Shown: positions 1-12,940, numbered from the stretch's first letter. The stretch: DNA of 64,000 bases from Niebla homalea (GCA_019925105.1 JAHGAU010000002.1:682001-746000), one strand, 5' to 3'. The notes: generated by a model from the letters alone, not told the origin. Translations and numbers: made by a program.

Positions 1-808
1 AGGCAAGGTCTGGCTATACATAGTAGCTGTTGCTGTTGCTGTATTTGGTTTTTGTGCGTTTGTCGACGGTTGCCTCAACGTCAAAGCCAAGAAGATTGCA
101 GCTACGGCGATGACGTGCGGAGGATACAGAAGGGGCAGATCAGTCAAGTAATGGTCATTGATGACAGACCAAGCCATCGAGAGGTCATCCTGGCTTAAAT
201 TGAGGGGATTTTGCAGGTCTAGCAGTGTCCGGTAGGGATGATGCACGATCATTTGGGAACTCATCTCAGAGATCAAGTAGAACTCACACTCTCCTACTTT
301 GGCAATCTCAGAGGCCGTGATGAATGCTGTTTGAATTAGCAAGATCCCATGCTGTGTCAAGAGAGAGATGAACAGACTTGGCCACAGTGCACGCGACTCG
401 TTGACAAAATTCTTGATATGATGGGCACACTCCTCCATCTTGCACGCCAGATACAAGGCCGTCGTGATGACGATATACGGGTTGGTCTTTCGGATCTCAA
501 CCTTACTGTAGAATCTTCTTAGGTATACTTGGGCAGTCGCTAGAGCCTGCTGTCTAATGGGCACGGGCATGTTTTTTCCTAATCTGGCCAGCTCTGGACA
601 CGATCAATGCCAGATCCGCTATCAGTATGATCAAGGATGTTGTCTCACGTTTGCTGAAGAAGTAGCTCAGATAGCGCACGTCCGGTAATGGAAAAAGCTG
701 ATTCAGATGCTTTTCTTCATCCTCTAGTTTCTGCCGCATTTGGGCCAACGTCTCCCGGGAGCATTGCCAATGGCAATATTGGGTCGAGGCCCAGTAATTG
801 GCTGCCAT
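1..808 (-). CDS. SSN8: Cyclin C (Mediator kinase-module cyclin), 3' end beyond window
   Basis: Cyclin partner of Cdk8/Ssn3 in the Mediator kinase module, a nuclear regulator of RNA polymerase II transcription. Exons read as complement(<1-326, 378-593, 649-808). The ATG at 808 begins [10 protein letters not shown], the N-terminus typical of fungal SSN8; the frame runs upstream to about 829 but has no ATG there. Splicing restores the cyclin-box stretches [26 protein letters not shown]-like VGECEF and [23 protein letters not shown]. The frame is still open at base 1, so the C-terminus is missing. It is divergent from the carrier gene at 1280. Identification is strong; only the end is unknown. 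Confidence 0.93.
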
Positions 809-1279
809 GGGATGCAATACAGGGATCAATTAGAATTGATGGGCAATCGAACCAGGAATGCCCTCATTCGTTGTCCAAGGCTTGATTGTCAGAAGGAGAG
901 ACAGGTTGCCATTTCACGTCATCGTGCGTCTAATGGATTCTACCGGTCAAGATAATATGATCGAATCGCAACCAAGAGGAGTATTAGAATAGCAAACTTC
1001 GGCTGACTGCGGTGACCAAACGCGTGCCGACAAGCGCCCCGCTCCGCACCTCATTTTCCTGACCGCTAGAAATTCAATGCAATTGACACGATTCATAGGG
1101 CAAATGATGGTAGAGGAAGAATGAGCCTCATGAATCCTACAAATCACTCCGTTATTCCCGAACCATCGGTGATTCCAATTGGGCCAACTTCGCTGTCCAG
1201 AGGCTCCCTTCCATACGGCAATCTTATGGCCAGCAAATCACGAGGAAGCCTTGATGGTGATTCAACTCCTTGAGCTAGT
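809..1279. promoter_or_regulatory. Shared intergenic region, SSN8/SAL1 divergent pair
   Basis: 471 bases between two divergent ATGs. It must hold both promoters. Short ORFs here lack coding character. I see no clear TATA box or other recognisable element. Confidence 0.4.
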
Positions 1280-3387
1280 ATGGACAAAGACGACCCAGCA
1301 GCGCAGGAAGCTCGCGTCTCTAAGCTATGGCAAGTTCTAGATACAAGGAAGGAGGGTCAATTGAGCCTCAACAGTCTCAAGAATGGCCTCAGAAAGATGG
1401 ATCATCGTACGCTTTGTACCCTTGTACCCTTGTTACCGAGCCCCCTTATTCACTCTGGACCAGCTCTCAAAAACGCCGACTCCCTTCTTCAAGATGTAAT
1501 GAAAGCTGTTGATACGGATGGAAACGGTACCATTGAGTATCATGGTAAGACCCAAATCACTTTGCCTTTTAGGATGCGGTGCGACTAACGCGCCATAGAG
1601 TTTCGCAAGTTCGTCGAACATACGGAGGAAGAGTTGTGGCAGCTGTTCAGGAGCATCGATCGAAACCGAAATGGCCAGCTTGATAAGGACGAGCTCAGAC
1701 AAGCCTTCATCGCCGCCGGAATACATCTCCCTCCCTCCAAGCTCGACCAATTCTTTTCCGAGGTTGACGCCAATAATGATGGGGTCATCTCCTTTGATGA
1801 ATGGCGGTACTACCCCAAACAACGCTCTCCTACCTTCGATGCAATTGTCTGATCCCGCATAGCAATTTCCTCCTCTTCATCCCCGCCAACGCCCCAAGCC
1901 TCCGCGCCATCCTCTCCTACTATTCATCTACGGTCACGGTAAATCCGGAGGGGGATGTACACGTATCCGACGAGACTGTTGAGGGCCTAGGTAAAGACCA
2001 ATTCCTTACGAGTCTGTTTGGCGCTGTATCACGTATCTTTATACCACCACAACCCTCTGCTGCCAGATCTTCCGCCTCGGGGTCGTCCACTCAACAACGA
2101 CACCCAGTCCAGCCATCGGACGAATCGAAACCAACCACGTTCCCATGGGACCCTGGTGACCATGCTCAAGAAGAGCATGATGAGCTGGAACCAATTGTGG
2201 TTGTGGTACAAGATGCGGACGCGGATGATGGTCAATTAGACGAAAGAGAGGGCGGATTGCTGACGGAACTCCTTCCCCACCCAGGCTACTTTATCGCTGG
2301 AGGAATCGCTGGCGCCGTATCTAGAACAGCTACGGCTCCACTCGACCGACTAAAGGTCTATCTCATCGCTCAAGTGGACGCTAGACAAGATGCAATACAT
2401 GCAGCAAAATCTGGGGCTCCCGTCACGGCCGCAAAGACTGCTGCAAGGCCGCTTGTAGAGGCGACACGGGCGATTTGGCGAATGGGCGGCATACAGAGTC
2501 TCTTTGCAGGTAGCTGCTGCGATCTTCATCTCTCCTGGGCCTGATGCTGACCAATCCAGGAAACGGACTAAATGTGGTGAAAGTGATGCCCGAGTCAGCC
2601 ATCAAGTTTGGGTCTTACGAGGTATGCCAATGACGAATGCTTTCCAGAACATGAACTGAGATCTGGGGAAGGCGTCCAAGCGTGCCTTCGCACGACTTGA
2701 AGGTCACGATGATCCGAAAAATCTGGCTCCCTGGTCTCAATTCTTCGCCGCTGGTTTGGGTGGCATGTTCTCCCAGTAAGTTCTCCCCACAAAGTTTGTC
2801 CTTGGAGTCAATCTTTCTGATGCCCTCAAAGATTCTGCATCTATCCTCTTGACACCCTGAAATTCCGTATGCAGAACGAGACCGTCAAGGGCGGTCTGCA
2901 TGGTAACGCCCTCATCGCGGCGACAGCGAAGAAGATGTGGGCTCAAGGCCCCCGATCCTTCTACCGAGGTTTGCCAATGGGCCTGGTCGGCATGTTCCCA
3001 TACAGCGCCATCGACCTCACGACCTTTGAATACTTGAAGCAATTCCTGACCGAACGCAATGCTCGCAAGCTGCAGGTGTCGCCGGAAGATGAAGCGGCAG
3101 CGCCCGGGAACTTTGCAACTGCCTCGATTGGCGCGTTTTCCGGGGCCTTCGGGGCCAGTGCTGTCTATCCCTTGAATCTCCTGAGGACGAGGCTGCAGAG
3201 TCAGGGGACGGCAATACATCCACCCACCTACACCGGGATCTGGGATGTCACCGTCAAAACGGTGCAGGGAGAGGGAGTCAGGGGACTCTTCAAGGGAATC
3301 ACTCCCAATCTGCTGAAGGTCGTGCCGGCGGTGAGTATAACGTATGTTGTCTATGACAATTCGAAAGCTGTGCTCGGTCTTCGGTGA
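1280..3387 (+). CDS. SAL1: Calcium-dependent mitochondrial ATP-Mg/Pi carrier
   Basis: SCaMC/Sal1-type carrier, expected in the mitochondrial inner membrane, exchanging ATP-Mg for phosphate under Ca2+ control. Seven exons: 1280-1406, 1464-1544, 1599-1806, 1863-2509, 2560-2621, 2672-2775, 2832-3387; 594 aa. Four EF-hand-like loops lie at residues about 21-32 (degenerate), 59-70 (DTDGNGTIEYHE), 90-101 (DRNRNGQLDKDE) and 126-137 (DANNDGVISFDE). Three mitochondrial carrier repeats follow from about residue 276, with signatures APLDRLK, YPLDTLKFR and YPLNLLRTR. An acidic linker of about 100 residues separates the two halves. The first EF loop lacks several Ca2+ ligands, as is common in this family. 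Confidence 0.93.
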
Positions 3388-3585
3388 GGAACATTCGACT
3401 TGGCCGGGTTGGCACAATACATTTTGGGCTTCTAAGCGTGAGACCACAACGTCGATTCATTATACGCGTAGAAAGCAGATACCCTCAAAAAGTAGACAAT
3501 TTCACTGATGTCAAGGCATCATCATCATCAGCATCTCCACAGGTCCAACCGGTTTGATTTGGTTATTGACAGCGGCTTCATGACG

Positions 3586-5647
3586 TCAGGCATTCACAGC
3601 TGCCTGCTTATCCGTATCGCCCACCCTCACCAGTCCCTTGAAGTCCAATCCGACATCCGACATCATCGCCGCGTGCTCCTTTGCCCTCTCCACACAGTCC
3701 CTCCAGGTCGGACTGCCCACCTGCACACTACTCAGCTGCCTCCCCAGCGCCATGTTGAATTCGCCCAACCGCTCATGACACCACTTCACGCACGCGCTCA
3801 TCATCACTGCCGGGAAACACTGCTGGAACACCTTGACCGTGTTCCGCATCAGACTGAAATAGACGAAGCTGAGCTGGAAGATGTGGTGGCGGAGGTCGCC
3901 CTCGAAGATGATGGAGCGGGCCCGGGTGGTGATGATGGAGGTTCGGGCGGAGAGGTAGGTGGTACGGGCGAGGTTGTCGAAGGAGAGGCGAACGAGGTGA
4001 GCGATATTTTGTTGGGTTGGGGTCAGGGAGGCGTGGGAGGATGTGAGCCGGAGGACGAGGATGTCTGTTGTGAGGTGCTTTGTGTCAGCCAGGACATTTA
4101 TCGGAGAGCAACCGGGAAAACAAAAGGGCTGATATTGATTGCTACTGACCGGCCAGCTTTTGGGCACGCTCATCCACTTTGGTAGTGATCAGATCCTGAG
4201 CGATCGTGTTGCCCTTCAGACCCTTTGCAATCTTCCGCAGCTTCTCGATCCGGCGCACGGCTTCCTCAAACCTCTGCAGTGCGACCTCACTGTCGAGCTC
4301 ATCGATCTGACCCTCCACCCAGCGCAGATTCTGATGTTTGCCATCGACTTCAATCATGATGTCTGGGCGATCCGGGCTGGCGTCGCTCAATTTCCTCAAT
4401 AGATCGCCCTTGTTGGCAAGGGAAGGGTCTTTGCTGGTTAGATAATCCATGTTCTCTCGGGTCTTGTTGCTGTGCTCCTCCATGTCCGCTCTCATTGCCC
4501 TCCTCAGTTCGTCGGCCGATCTTCTGAAGTCCTGGAGCAATTGCATCTTCTCCGCGTTCGTCGGCTTGTCGCTACGGTAGGTAAAGGATTCATTGCCACA
4601 ACGGATGCTGATCGCGTTGGACATGCCACCCTTGTCACTTGTACCTGAACCCATTGAAGCCAGATCAGTCATGTCAATGTCTTGTAGAGGCCAGCATTTA
4701 TCTGCGACTATCCTTGTCGTATTGTCCCGCTTCGCATCGCTGTTCGGGTCGACTCGCTTCTTCTTCTTCGTGGCCACCAGAAGATGATCATTCAGTAAGA
4801 TCATGTGCGCATGTCTTCTTGCTTTCCAAGTCGCCGCATCCAACTCGAGCCAATCATTTTGCTCGTTGACAACATGTCGGCCTGGGATAGCGGGTAGATA
4901 TTTCTGCGAACCCTCGACTTTCTTCCAGAGGGTATGCAATTGAGTGTTCCACATTGCTTCCAGGTTCGCCACCGAGCTCCGGTTAGCCTGCTTGCGAGCT
5001 CTCGAAGTGGCAGTATCCTCTACTACGATCCTAGGCTCTGGAACACCGGCGTTTACGGAAGCCTGCTCCACGGCGGAGGTGAGCTCAGACATGAGGCCTC
5101 GAAGGGTGCGCATCTCGCCCTTGAGCTTCTCAGCCTCCTTGCTGATTTTGATGAACTGAGTGCGGTTCTGATAGACATTCTGTTGCAGCTCGCTGGATGC
5201 GCGATTCTTAAGCTTCTGTAAGGTGGACTGATAGTCTCGGAGGTCCTGATCCGAAGCATCTGCAAGCACAGTGGTCGAATACTTCTCTGTCTGGAAGTTG
5301 CTGCTCTTCAAGGCATTCGTGTCGATCGGAATCTTGTGGCCTTGGTCTGCCGCTGCTGGACCTGGGCGAGAGCCAGGTTTTGCATTACCGTTGGGTAGGA
5401 TAGGAACAGATGGAATGGGGGGCGCGCTGGCGGAGTCAAAGTCGGGAACCTGGTTGAAGCGAGTGGAGTATCTCCGCTTTACTAGATCTGCTGTATTTCC
5501 CAAGTCGGGATTTCCATTCACGTTGGGGCGAGTAGGAGGTTTGGAGGCTTGCTGCTTGGATTGACTGATCGGGGCTGATATTTGCTTCGAGCCGACGCGC
5601 TTCGACTTCTTTTGGCGAAGAGAGAAGCCTTTGCTTTTATCGTCCAT
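3586..5647 (-). CDS. EXO84: Exocyst complex component Exo84
   Basis: Subunit of the octameric exocyst, which tethers secretory vesicles to the plasma membrane at growth sites. Two exons, complement(3586-4064, 4150-5647), 658 aa; the 85-base intron is removed in phase 1. The N-terminus is basic and disordered (residues 1 to about 110). A coiled-coil segment follows (QDLRDYQSTLQKLKNRASSE region), then a PH-like domain with KKKKR, then the C-terminal Exo84 cullin-like region with RSIIFEGDLR and CFPAVMMSACVKW. Length and order match fungal Exo84. It converges on SAL1: the two stop codons are about 200 bases apart. Confidence 0.93.
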
Positions 5648-6904
5648 CGTCCTCCTGCAACGACCAGCTTCTCAATGGTGGGCTTGGGTGATACCCTGCT
5701 GCATTACTTGGTACGAAGGCGTGAGAGCTAGGACATTTGTATCAAGGTGGATCAGCTGCTCTATAGAAGACCGAGCGCTGTTCTTACTACTCGAAATTGA
5801 AGAAATAGCATTGGATAGAGTCTTAGCACGAATTGTAATAGATTTGGCGTCGTTGGCAGTGGAGCGCTGTGCAGAAGAGTCTTGGCAGGAGCAAGGCCCG
5901 CCGCGCCAGAGGGTGATGTGGGAGAGCAAGCCCAAAGTGCTCGAATAAGAGGCAAGCTCATAATGTTTACAAAACTCCTTCACCTTTCCACTAATCTAAC
6001 CCCCTGCTCCGTAACGTCAGAGAAACCAAACAATTGAGCGCGCATCCCCACGCTTCTTTGGCGGTCCTGCCAAATGTATGCCATGATGAAGACAAGGAAA
6101 AGCGATTCGTCGTCTATTGCTGCTGTTCGATATCAGAATCGCTGTAATCTCCTTTGATGCCACACTCTACTCTGTACGATCATGAGCTGAAGAGAATTGC
6201 CGGGCAAGCAGCCCTGAAAGAGTCGAAGTCAAGGGTTAAGCAAGGGTTTGGTAAGGGAAACATAAAGACCATTACAAAGTATGTGAGGATAACTCTGAAG
6301 GATCAGGATTGGGCATTGGGACGCTATGGAATGTTGTTGTATTCGGCTAGAATGCCGTTGCGTATACAATCGAGCAGATAAGCCAATGCAATTGAGAAGG
6401 AGAAATGTTAGACTCTACTCAGTATCTGCTGTCTTTAGCCTTCGCAGACAAAGCTTCTAGAATATCGCTGCACCTGATAGACCTGGCGTTCAAAAGATAC
6501 AGACGGCGAGGAAATGCATAAAACCATGAGGGCCAGGACAGTGTCGGATGTCTTTCAGTCACCTCTTGTGCAGAGGGTATGGCTTGTCAACCCGAGCCCT
6601 GAAAAGCTTCATCCCTCGGTGTCACGAGAGCGACTGGTTCAAAGCCTCCGTCTAATGATGATCCAATATCTTCATCATGAGCTTCAGCTGGTTGAGAAGA
6701 CTGACGTTCAATCATCATCTACTTGAACTGTGTGAGATATCTTCGGCTTGAACTTGATTACTCCCTGGGAAGTCATCCTGCGCGGTATCTGTACGGAGTG
6801 AAAGTGAGTCATATCGCACTGGTGTGTGGATTGAAGCTGAGTAGTAGCACCCGATCGTATATGGTCACTAATAGGTAATGATTGCTTCGCAGCTGAGACC
6901 AAGA
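5648..6904. other. Intergenic; possible upstream ORF, no supported gene
   Basis: 1.26 kb between EXO84 and the DUF2235-GTPase gene. A minus-strand ATG ORF (5761-5961, 66 aa) lies just upstream of EXO84 and could be a leader ORF. An overlapping minus frame (5672-5983) reads as helical, Ser-rich protein but has no ATG. Plus-strand ORFs at 6154-6381 and 6514-6726 resemble nothing I know. Confidence 0.35.
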
Positions 6905-9900
6905 TCAATGGACACTTTCGTCATCGGTACTCATCGGGCTCTCAAGCGAAAGCCTGGCCATAATCGTTTCCTGGATCTCAATGGATTTGTCATGCAATTC
7001 AGCCGTCGATTCTGGCAGAAGCTTGTTCAATACTTCGAGTTCGTTGCCGATCATAGTACGATCGCTTGCGAAACTCTTCATACCTGCCCGACTGAACTGG
7101 TCTGAGTTCGAATCCTTGGTGACCTCTTCTTGGAATCGTTTGACAACTGCCTCAAGACCCAACCGTACTTTGCCGTAGCGAAGGCTTTTCACCACATTTG
7201 ACTTCGGCACGAGTCTGAGTATCTCTCGGTGGACGTCGCCACTGATACGCCGGTAATCTCTAGCAGCTCGTTCCACATGCTTCTCCTCGGGCTGCCCAAT
7301 GCAGGTGGTGGTCGAAGATTTGAAGGCTCTGACTAAGATGAGGATGAGATCGCTTGCTAACATCAACATCAGTCTCGTAGTAGCTGGTACAACCAGAGGA
7401 AAGTTGAAAGCACCAGCGGCCAGGAAGAAGGGCATTCCGTATCCAAACACAGTGAGAACCATACCCAAGGTTGCCACTGCTTCGCTGAACAAAACCAGCA
7501 TATTGTCGCCGGCGTCATCCCAGACAGTATTTTTCACTATCTCCAGGATTGTCTGATAATTGACCGTGGGGAGTCCAAAGCACCGCACTATGGCTTTGCA
7601 GATTGCCATCGCCGCACTTGTGCGATTTGTCATCGTGGCCGTTGGAATTGAGCCGAGGGTGGAAGCCGTGCCCAATACTCTTCTGTAGATTTTCATAACT
7701 TCCCCAATCGCAGTATTGATTTTAATGTTGATACTGGCCGTCTGAGTAGCAATGTACAAGAGTTGAAGCTTTTCGTCTTTCACATTATCTAATGTCATCA
7801 TATTCAGATCCTCGATCGATTTGTGATCATCTATCGCAGTCAGTGACAACAAAGCTTGGACGATGACGGACGAGACAAACTTTTTGCAACAGCGACGCAG
7901 CCATCCAAATGTCCCCCATCAAGGCTTTTCAATTCGTCCTCGATCATACTCATTTGCTCTCTAATTTTCCTGTCCGCATAATCCGCATAGCTCTTGTCCA
8001 ATTCCACTCGCTCTTGTGGACTTGCTTCATACGTGGTTGGTTCAAATTGACCCCTTGCCTCCTCACGCATGATCCCGCGGAAATGATCCATTTTTGTGGC
8101 AACGATGATTACTGGGACCTCAGCAGTGTGTTCTGATACGGATTTAAAGAGATCTTCGGTAGCCGTCTGCCTCGTTCGGGCACTATTCATCTCGACGCAA
8201 AACCTATACAGTGGGTCAGATTATATTGGGTATCCCATTAGCCACGCTCACCAGATCACATGCAATCTATCTTCAATTTGTGGCATCATTGACCTTTCCC
8301 TCACGAATTGACCGACAGCTCGCATCTGAGATTCATCACCAGCTTCAAATCCTCCTGAATCATGTATAATGAGATCTGGACGGTTGGGATGGCAAAACCC
8401 TTCTTGTACGTCATGCTGCCCACGTTTACGATCCGATGCCTTTGTCTATGCACGGCGTAAATGGAGGATGAAGTAAAGCTAAGCTCAAGGAGAAACTTAC
8501 GACCTGATTGTCCAGATCGACACCAAAGACTTGATTGATCAACGTGGACTTCCCAACACCAGTGTTGCCACAGACAAGAATTCGCATAGCCTTCAGTCTG
8601 TCATTCTCCAGAGAGTCCCCATCACTCCAGAACCCTTGATTGAGGGCATGGTGCTCGGTCCCTAACATCTTTGCTCTCCAATTCTCGATTCGCTCTCGAT
8701 CAGGCATACTGCTTAGACTTGTTGCTTGAACGACAAACTCATCCAAACAATGGTATACGGATGGATGTATGATTGTTCCTTGAGGGGCTTCGTCGTTGGT
8801 TAGTAGGAACATTGAAAGAGAATCTCAAGCAGAGACGTACCCCATCCACAATAGCCTCGAACCTCCCCATTTGTATTGAATACTTCACGAGCCTTTCTCG
8901 GCCAGTAGATCTCTTTACGACTGTTAATTCTGATGCCGTAACGGCTGTGGTACTTTGGAAGCTGGTGGACCTTGCGCAGATCCTGCATACGCACGCAAAC
9001 CCCGTTCTTGGTCGTGCAGGTCCACAGATCGTGGCCTTTGCCATCGTTTTCGTTCTCCGGAAAGACGACTCGCAGTGGGTTATCTATCCCAGACCAAGGA
9101 GGTTTGAGCTGCTCGAACTCGAGCACCAACCCTTTCGACTGGCTTTCGCTTAACATCCACTGCAAGGGATAAAGTGCAAGACCATCTTGTTCGGAGGATC
9201 CGCCCATGTCTATATGGGCACCAGCGAACCAAGCTTGAATAAAGCTCCTTCTCGAAAGCGCTACTTTGGTTTCGCCAAAGTTGGGGAACTCGTATTTTGG
9301 CTTCATGTGTCTCCGATCTTCATTCAAAGCAAGCGCATGCCGAAAATTCTGTGTTGATCCGTTGAAAGAGATGTCATGTGTGTGTCCATCGTCAAGCGCC
9401 TTGACGGTATCGAAGACTCCGATGAACTGTATCCGAGGAGGTGATCTTCTCTGAGTGGACCCAAAAAGATGGAGCTTTGACACCAGTCAGCAACCAAATG
9501 TGCGAAGGCAAGGTCGGGAAGGCCGCGATAGCAACCATGAGTCCTGTTGGCTCACCTGACCGAGCCCAGAGGCAGCCTCCGATCTATTGTCACTGCGAAC
9601 ATGCTTCTTGAGTGCCTTGGCATACACCCTATCGAAATCTCGCTCAACAGACTGCAAAGCCCCAATGTGGTGCAATAATCCCGCTACTGCTCGCACGATG
9701 TACGCTCCTCGGCTGAAACCAAAAAGCCAGACTTGGTCGGACTCCTCGAGGTTGCAGCAATTCTTGTAGATACGCCGTATGATGTCTTTGTATCCTTCGC
9801 CTTTCGCCCCTGCTTTAGCTTTGTCGAAAAGACTGAGATCATCTGCCGCGCCGACTCCTGGCTCATAGTGTTTCTCTTGGTTGAATTCTTGCTTTGTGTC

Positions 9901-10050
9901 CTCATCGAAACAGCGTCCTTTCTTAATACTAGCAAAGATGCGATATACATTGCTGATGTTGCCGTGACCTTGGCGGTTCGTGCCATCTGGCGTGCAGTAG
10001 GTCCCGTCCACACAGTAGATCGATCGAGTAGGTATTTTGTGGGACGCCAT
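6905..10050 (-). CDS. DUF2235 hydrolase-GTPase-membrane fusion protein
   Basis: Six exons, complement(6905-7830, 7881-8203, 8252-8439, 8501-8787, 8841-9474, 9556-10050), 950 aa; every junction keeps phase. Residues about 1-370 match DUF2235, the alpha/beta hydrolase domain of Tle1-type phospholipase effectors: CVDGTYCTPDGT, nucleophile motif GFSRGA (Ser113), VFDTVKA (Asp187) and WFAGAHIDMGG (His252). Residues about 440-600 form a GTPase: P-loop GNTGVGKST (450-458), switch-II-like DSGG and G4-like ATKMD (about 570-574). Residues about 754-810 are strongly hydrophobic, suggesting membrane association. The ATG at 10050 precedes the DUF2235 core; the open frame further upstream has no ATG. Function is not known; see findings. 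Domain calls are firm, the biological role is inference. Confidence 0.85.
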
Positions 10051-11578
10051 GGAGGAGATTACTCCAGAGCTCACAGCGGAAGCTCCGTTGACGGCGTAGA
10101 ACAAACGCGATAGAGACTAATCTTCCATTGAAGGTAGCAATAAGGACGGAGAGGTTGAGGGAATGTTGGAGATTATTAACAAAGCTCTTGAAGATTGCAA
10201 GACTGCAGACCATTAATTAGGCATAGCCTCATGCAATAATTTGTAATGAGTGAGTGAGAAGCCCGGCCAGAAAAGACAAATCACTCGATCAAGTACAGAG
10301 TACATAAAACAGCCTCTCTCCTGTACTTGACCGCGTAGAGGTCTCCGACCACACCAATAATGTTGTAAGCAGGCCCATGCCACAAAGCTGGAGATCGTCG
10401 ATCCACCGTCTCTCCAGATGATGAGGCTACCTAATGGTGTCGGCAGTCTTCTATGGAGTTACATGAGAATCTGGCCTTCTCTCGGTCTTACCACCACTAT
10501 CTTTCAATTGTGTTACAATCAAATAAAGAAGATAGACAGGTTTTTCACACCTCCCAATCAGTCACCGCATTTTGATCGAGAGGGACAAGGCTCGAGGTGG
10601 ATGTTGCCTACAGGACATGCAGTCTGCCGAGTCTTCCCAGGCTCGGATGCACAGCCTCTGCGGCTCATCTGATTCGGCAACTCTCCGTGTTCGTACAAGG
10701 AGGATGGCCATTAACCAATCCAGTCCATGCTTCGCGACTCAACAAATTCGAGACTTTGGTACGCAGCGCAGTGCCAATGGGTCATCTCAAGGAGCGAGGT
10801 TACTGATGGTAACCCGGCCTCGTCTGCAGCTAAAACATTGCAAGGTGGGCAGGCTGGCGACACTCTTACAGTCATAAGAAATGGGTTTCAGAGAAAGATC
10901 TCAACATATCCATTGTAAAGTATATATCCATGAACAGTTTGGGTACCACATTCTTAAGCTCGTGGTGGAAAGTTAAAGGTCTTTGATCTTGGCGCGTACA
11001 CGTTGCACTCTTGGCACCGAAGAGGCTCAAATGACAGATATCCCATTCAACAAAGAGTCTTCAGTAGGAAAGACGTAGACAACAAGAAATGAACTATCCT
11101 TGTACCGAGAGTTTCCCAATCTAAATCAATCAAGGAGAGTCATACAAGCGTTAGGCTCCTTGATTTGGGTGCGCACATCTTCTCATTCTTCTTGATCAGG
11201 TCGAGCCTGCCTTCCCATGACAGTTATAGGCGCAGCTGCGCCCGATCTACACGCCTTGTCGCAATAGAGATACGTCACAAGGACGCGTAATAGGTAGTCG
11301 GAATGCTACTGACTTGGGGGCTTCCGTAGTGAATTCTGATTTGGTAACGTCCAGCTCCTCACATGGCTTGCGTCTCTATCGACAACACCCCCCAATCCAT
11401 GGGACCCTGGGATTTCCAGGTTTGTCAGGCAACCTGCAGGTACAGGAAATTCTGCTGGCCATGTAAGGTCCATCCTCAATGCATTCCTTAACGCGGATCT
11501 TTGTTTTGTTCCTGTCAAGAAGTATGATAGCACATGTTTGTGAGAGCGTCAGACTTGACATGCTTGGAGGTGATTGCA
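10051..11578. other. Intergenic, no supported gene
   Basis: 1.5 kb without convincing coding sequence on either strand. Overlapping short ORFs at 10418-10918 and 11306-11582 in several frames show no domain and no splice-linked continuation. Confidence 0.5.
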
Positions 11579-12940
11579 TCAATCGGACGTCACGTCGTAT
11601 TCCACTTTCCGGTGGATCATCATTCGCTGACTCCCAAAGCTCTTCACACTCCCCTCACCATTATCTGCGAGGCCGTCGGCATACGCAGTCGCCGAATGTA
11701 TCACCTCAGCCGGTTGACAGGCAAGCTGAGGTACCTCGCTCTTCGTCGGCCTTCTCCTGCTAGTTTTTCGGTTGAGCGACTCTAGCACGTAGCTCTCTTG
11801 ATTTGTCCTTGATCTTGAATTGTGGCCGTACGTTCGAGTGCCTGAGGAACTTTCGGCAAATTTAGCGATGTGCTCCGTCCGAAATCGTCCAAGAAATCCT
11901 TTCAAGCAAGGTGTTGTGGCGGATATCAAGCTGTAGCCGCACAAGACTTGCTGCCATACCAAGCTGTTCACCGAGTCGATGCTTGTACCACCGTGTTTGC
12001 GAAAGCTTATGTACGCCTCAAGGTACGCGATGAAGACCGCGGGGACACTATCACAGTCAGCAACGGAAGATATCAACCTCTGGGGGCTGAAAAGTATGTT
12101 TCCTTGGACTTACACGATCCGGGGCAGAAAAGCTCCGACTATGGTGAGTTTCCGCGTACGACTGATGTGGACAGAATAGAAAAGATACACGGGTATTGTG
12201 ACTAGAACGACTTCGACGCAGAGATCGATTCCGGTCACCGCTCGCCATCGTGTGAGCTAGCGAGGGCGTCAGCCATGGAAACTTGTCGCAGTTGGTTCGT
12301 TCACTCACGTCACCGGTGCAGTGCGCCCCGCTCTCTAGGAGGAGTGCACCGCTTGGAGAGCAATTGATGCTGACTGCCATGGTCGAGACAAGAGTCCAGA
12401 GACCTGTGCCTATTAAGAGTACATTGCAAATACTCCAGCCCTTGTTCGCGGTCCCCGCGAATAATTGTCGAAGAAACAGAAGCACACTGGCTTTGCTGAA
12501 GCCCACAGTGAGCATCATGAGGATCCGCGAAACAAATACTAGCTGAGACCCATTCCATCAGCAAGGTGCTATTTCGAATCGCAACATTGACTGCTTACCT
12601 TGGCAGCAGCCAGTTGTGACGAGTCATCTCTTCGCTCTAAGCCCGCTACGTGCTTGCCAACGCCATTATTGAGGGCTGCAAACATAGTGCTCCATTGCGC
12701 AAGACCCAAGACCTATGCACATGTAAGCTATGGGGGTTCTTCTTGGAGGGGTGATTCTGGACCTACGTGCGCAATAGCAAGCGAGAGGTCATCCAAGCCC
12801 AACACCTTATACTTCACCGCTATCCTTACGATGAGAAAGAGGCCAGCATACGCCAATGTGATTGACGTCGCTATCCACAATGGCGCCTGATGATCTGTCG
12901 GGGTATATTCAGAGAATCGCGAACCCGGCGAAGACGACAT
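11579..12940 (-). CDS. Rhodopsin-domain (SAT4/PTH11-like) seven-transmembrane protein
   Basis: Fungal integral membrane protein of the rhodopsin/DUF3328-neighbour class often compared with PTH11-type receptors; ligand and role are unknown. Five exons, complement(11579-12047, 12114-12256, 12309-12542, 12599-12712, 12767-12940), 377 aa. Family landmarks in order: LWIATSITLAYAGLFLIVR near the N-terminus, GLDDLSLAIAH, AALNNGVGKHV, SKASVLLFLRQLF, LCVEVVLVTIPVYL, and VWQQVLCGYSLISATTPCLKG before a hydrophilic tail of about 100 residues. The ATG at 12940 gives a short extracellular N-terminus. No retinal-binding function is implied by the family name. Gene structure is well supported. Confidence 0.85.

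Noticed and set aside
2737..3447. 236-codon minus-strand ORF opposite SAL1
   Set aside because: Lies over the conserved carrier exon; no family match of its own.
9733..10113. Plus ORF with hydrophobic runs opposite the DUF2235 exon
   Set aside because: Antisense of a conserved exon; no supporting features.
12087..12113. A 27-base intron in the rhodopsin-like gene that also keeps frame
   Set aside because: Too short to splice; the 66-base alternative ending at 12048 keeps frame and gives better family agreement.
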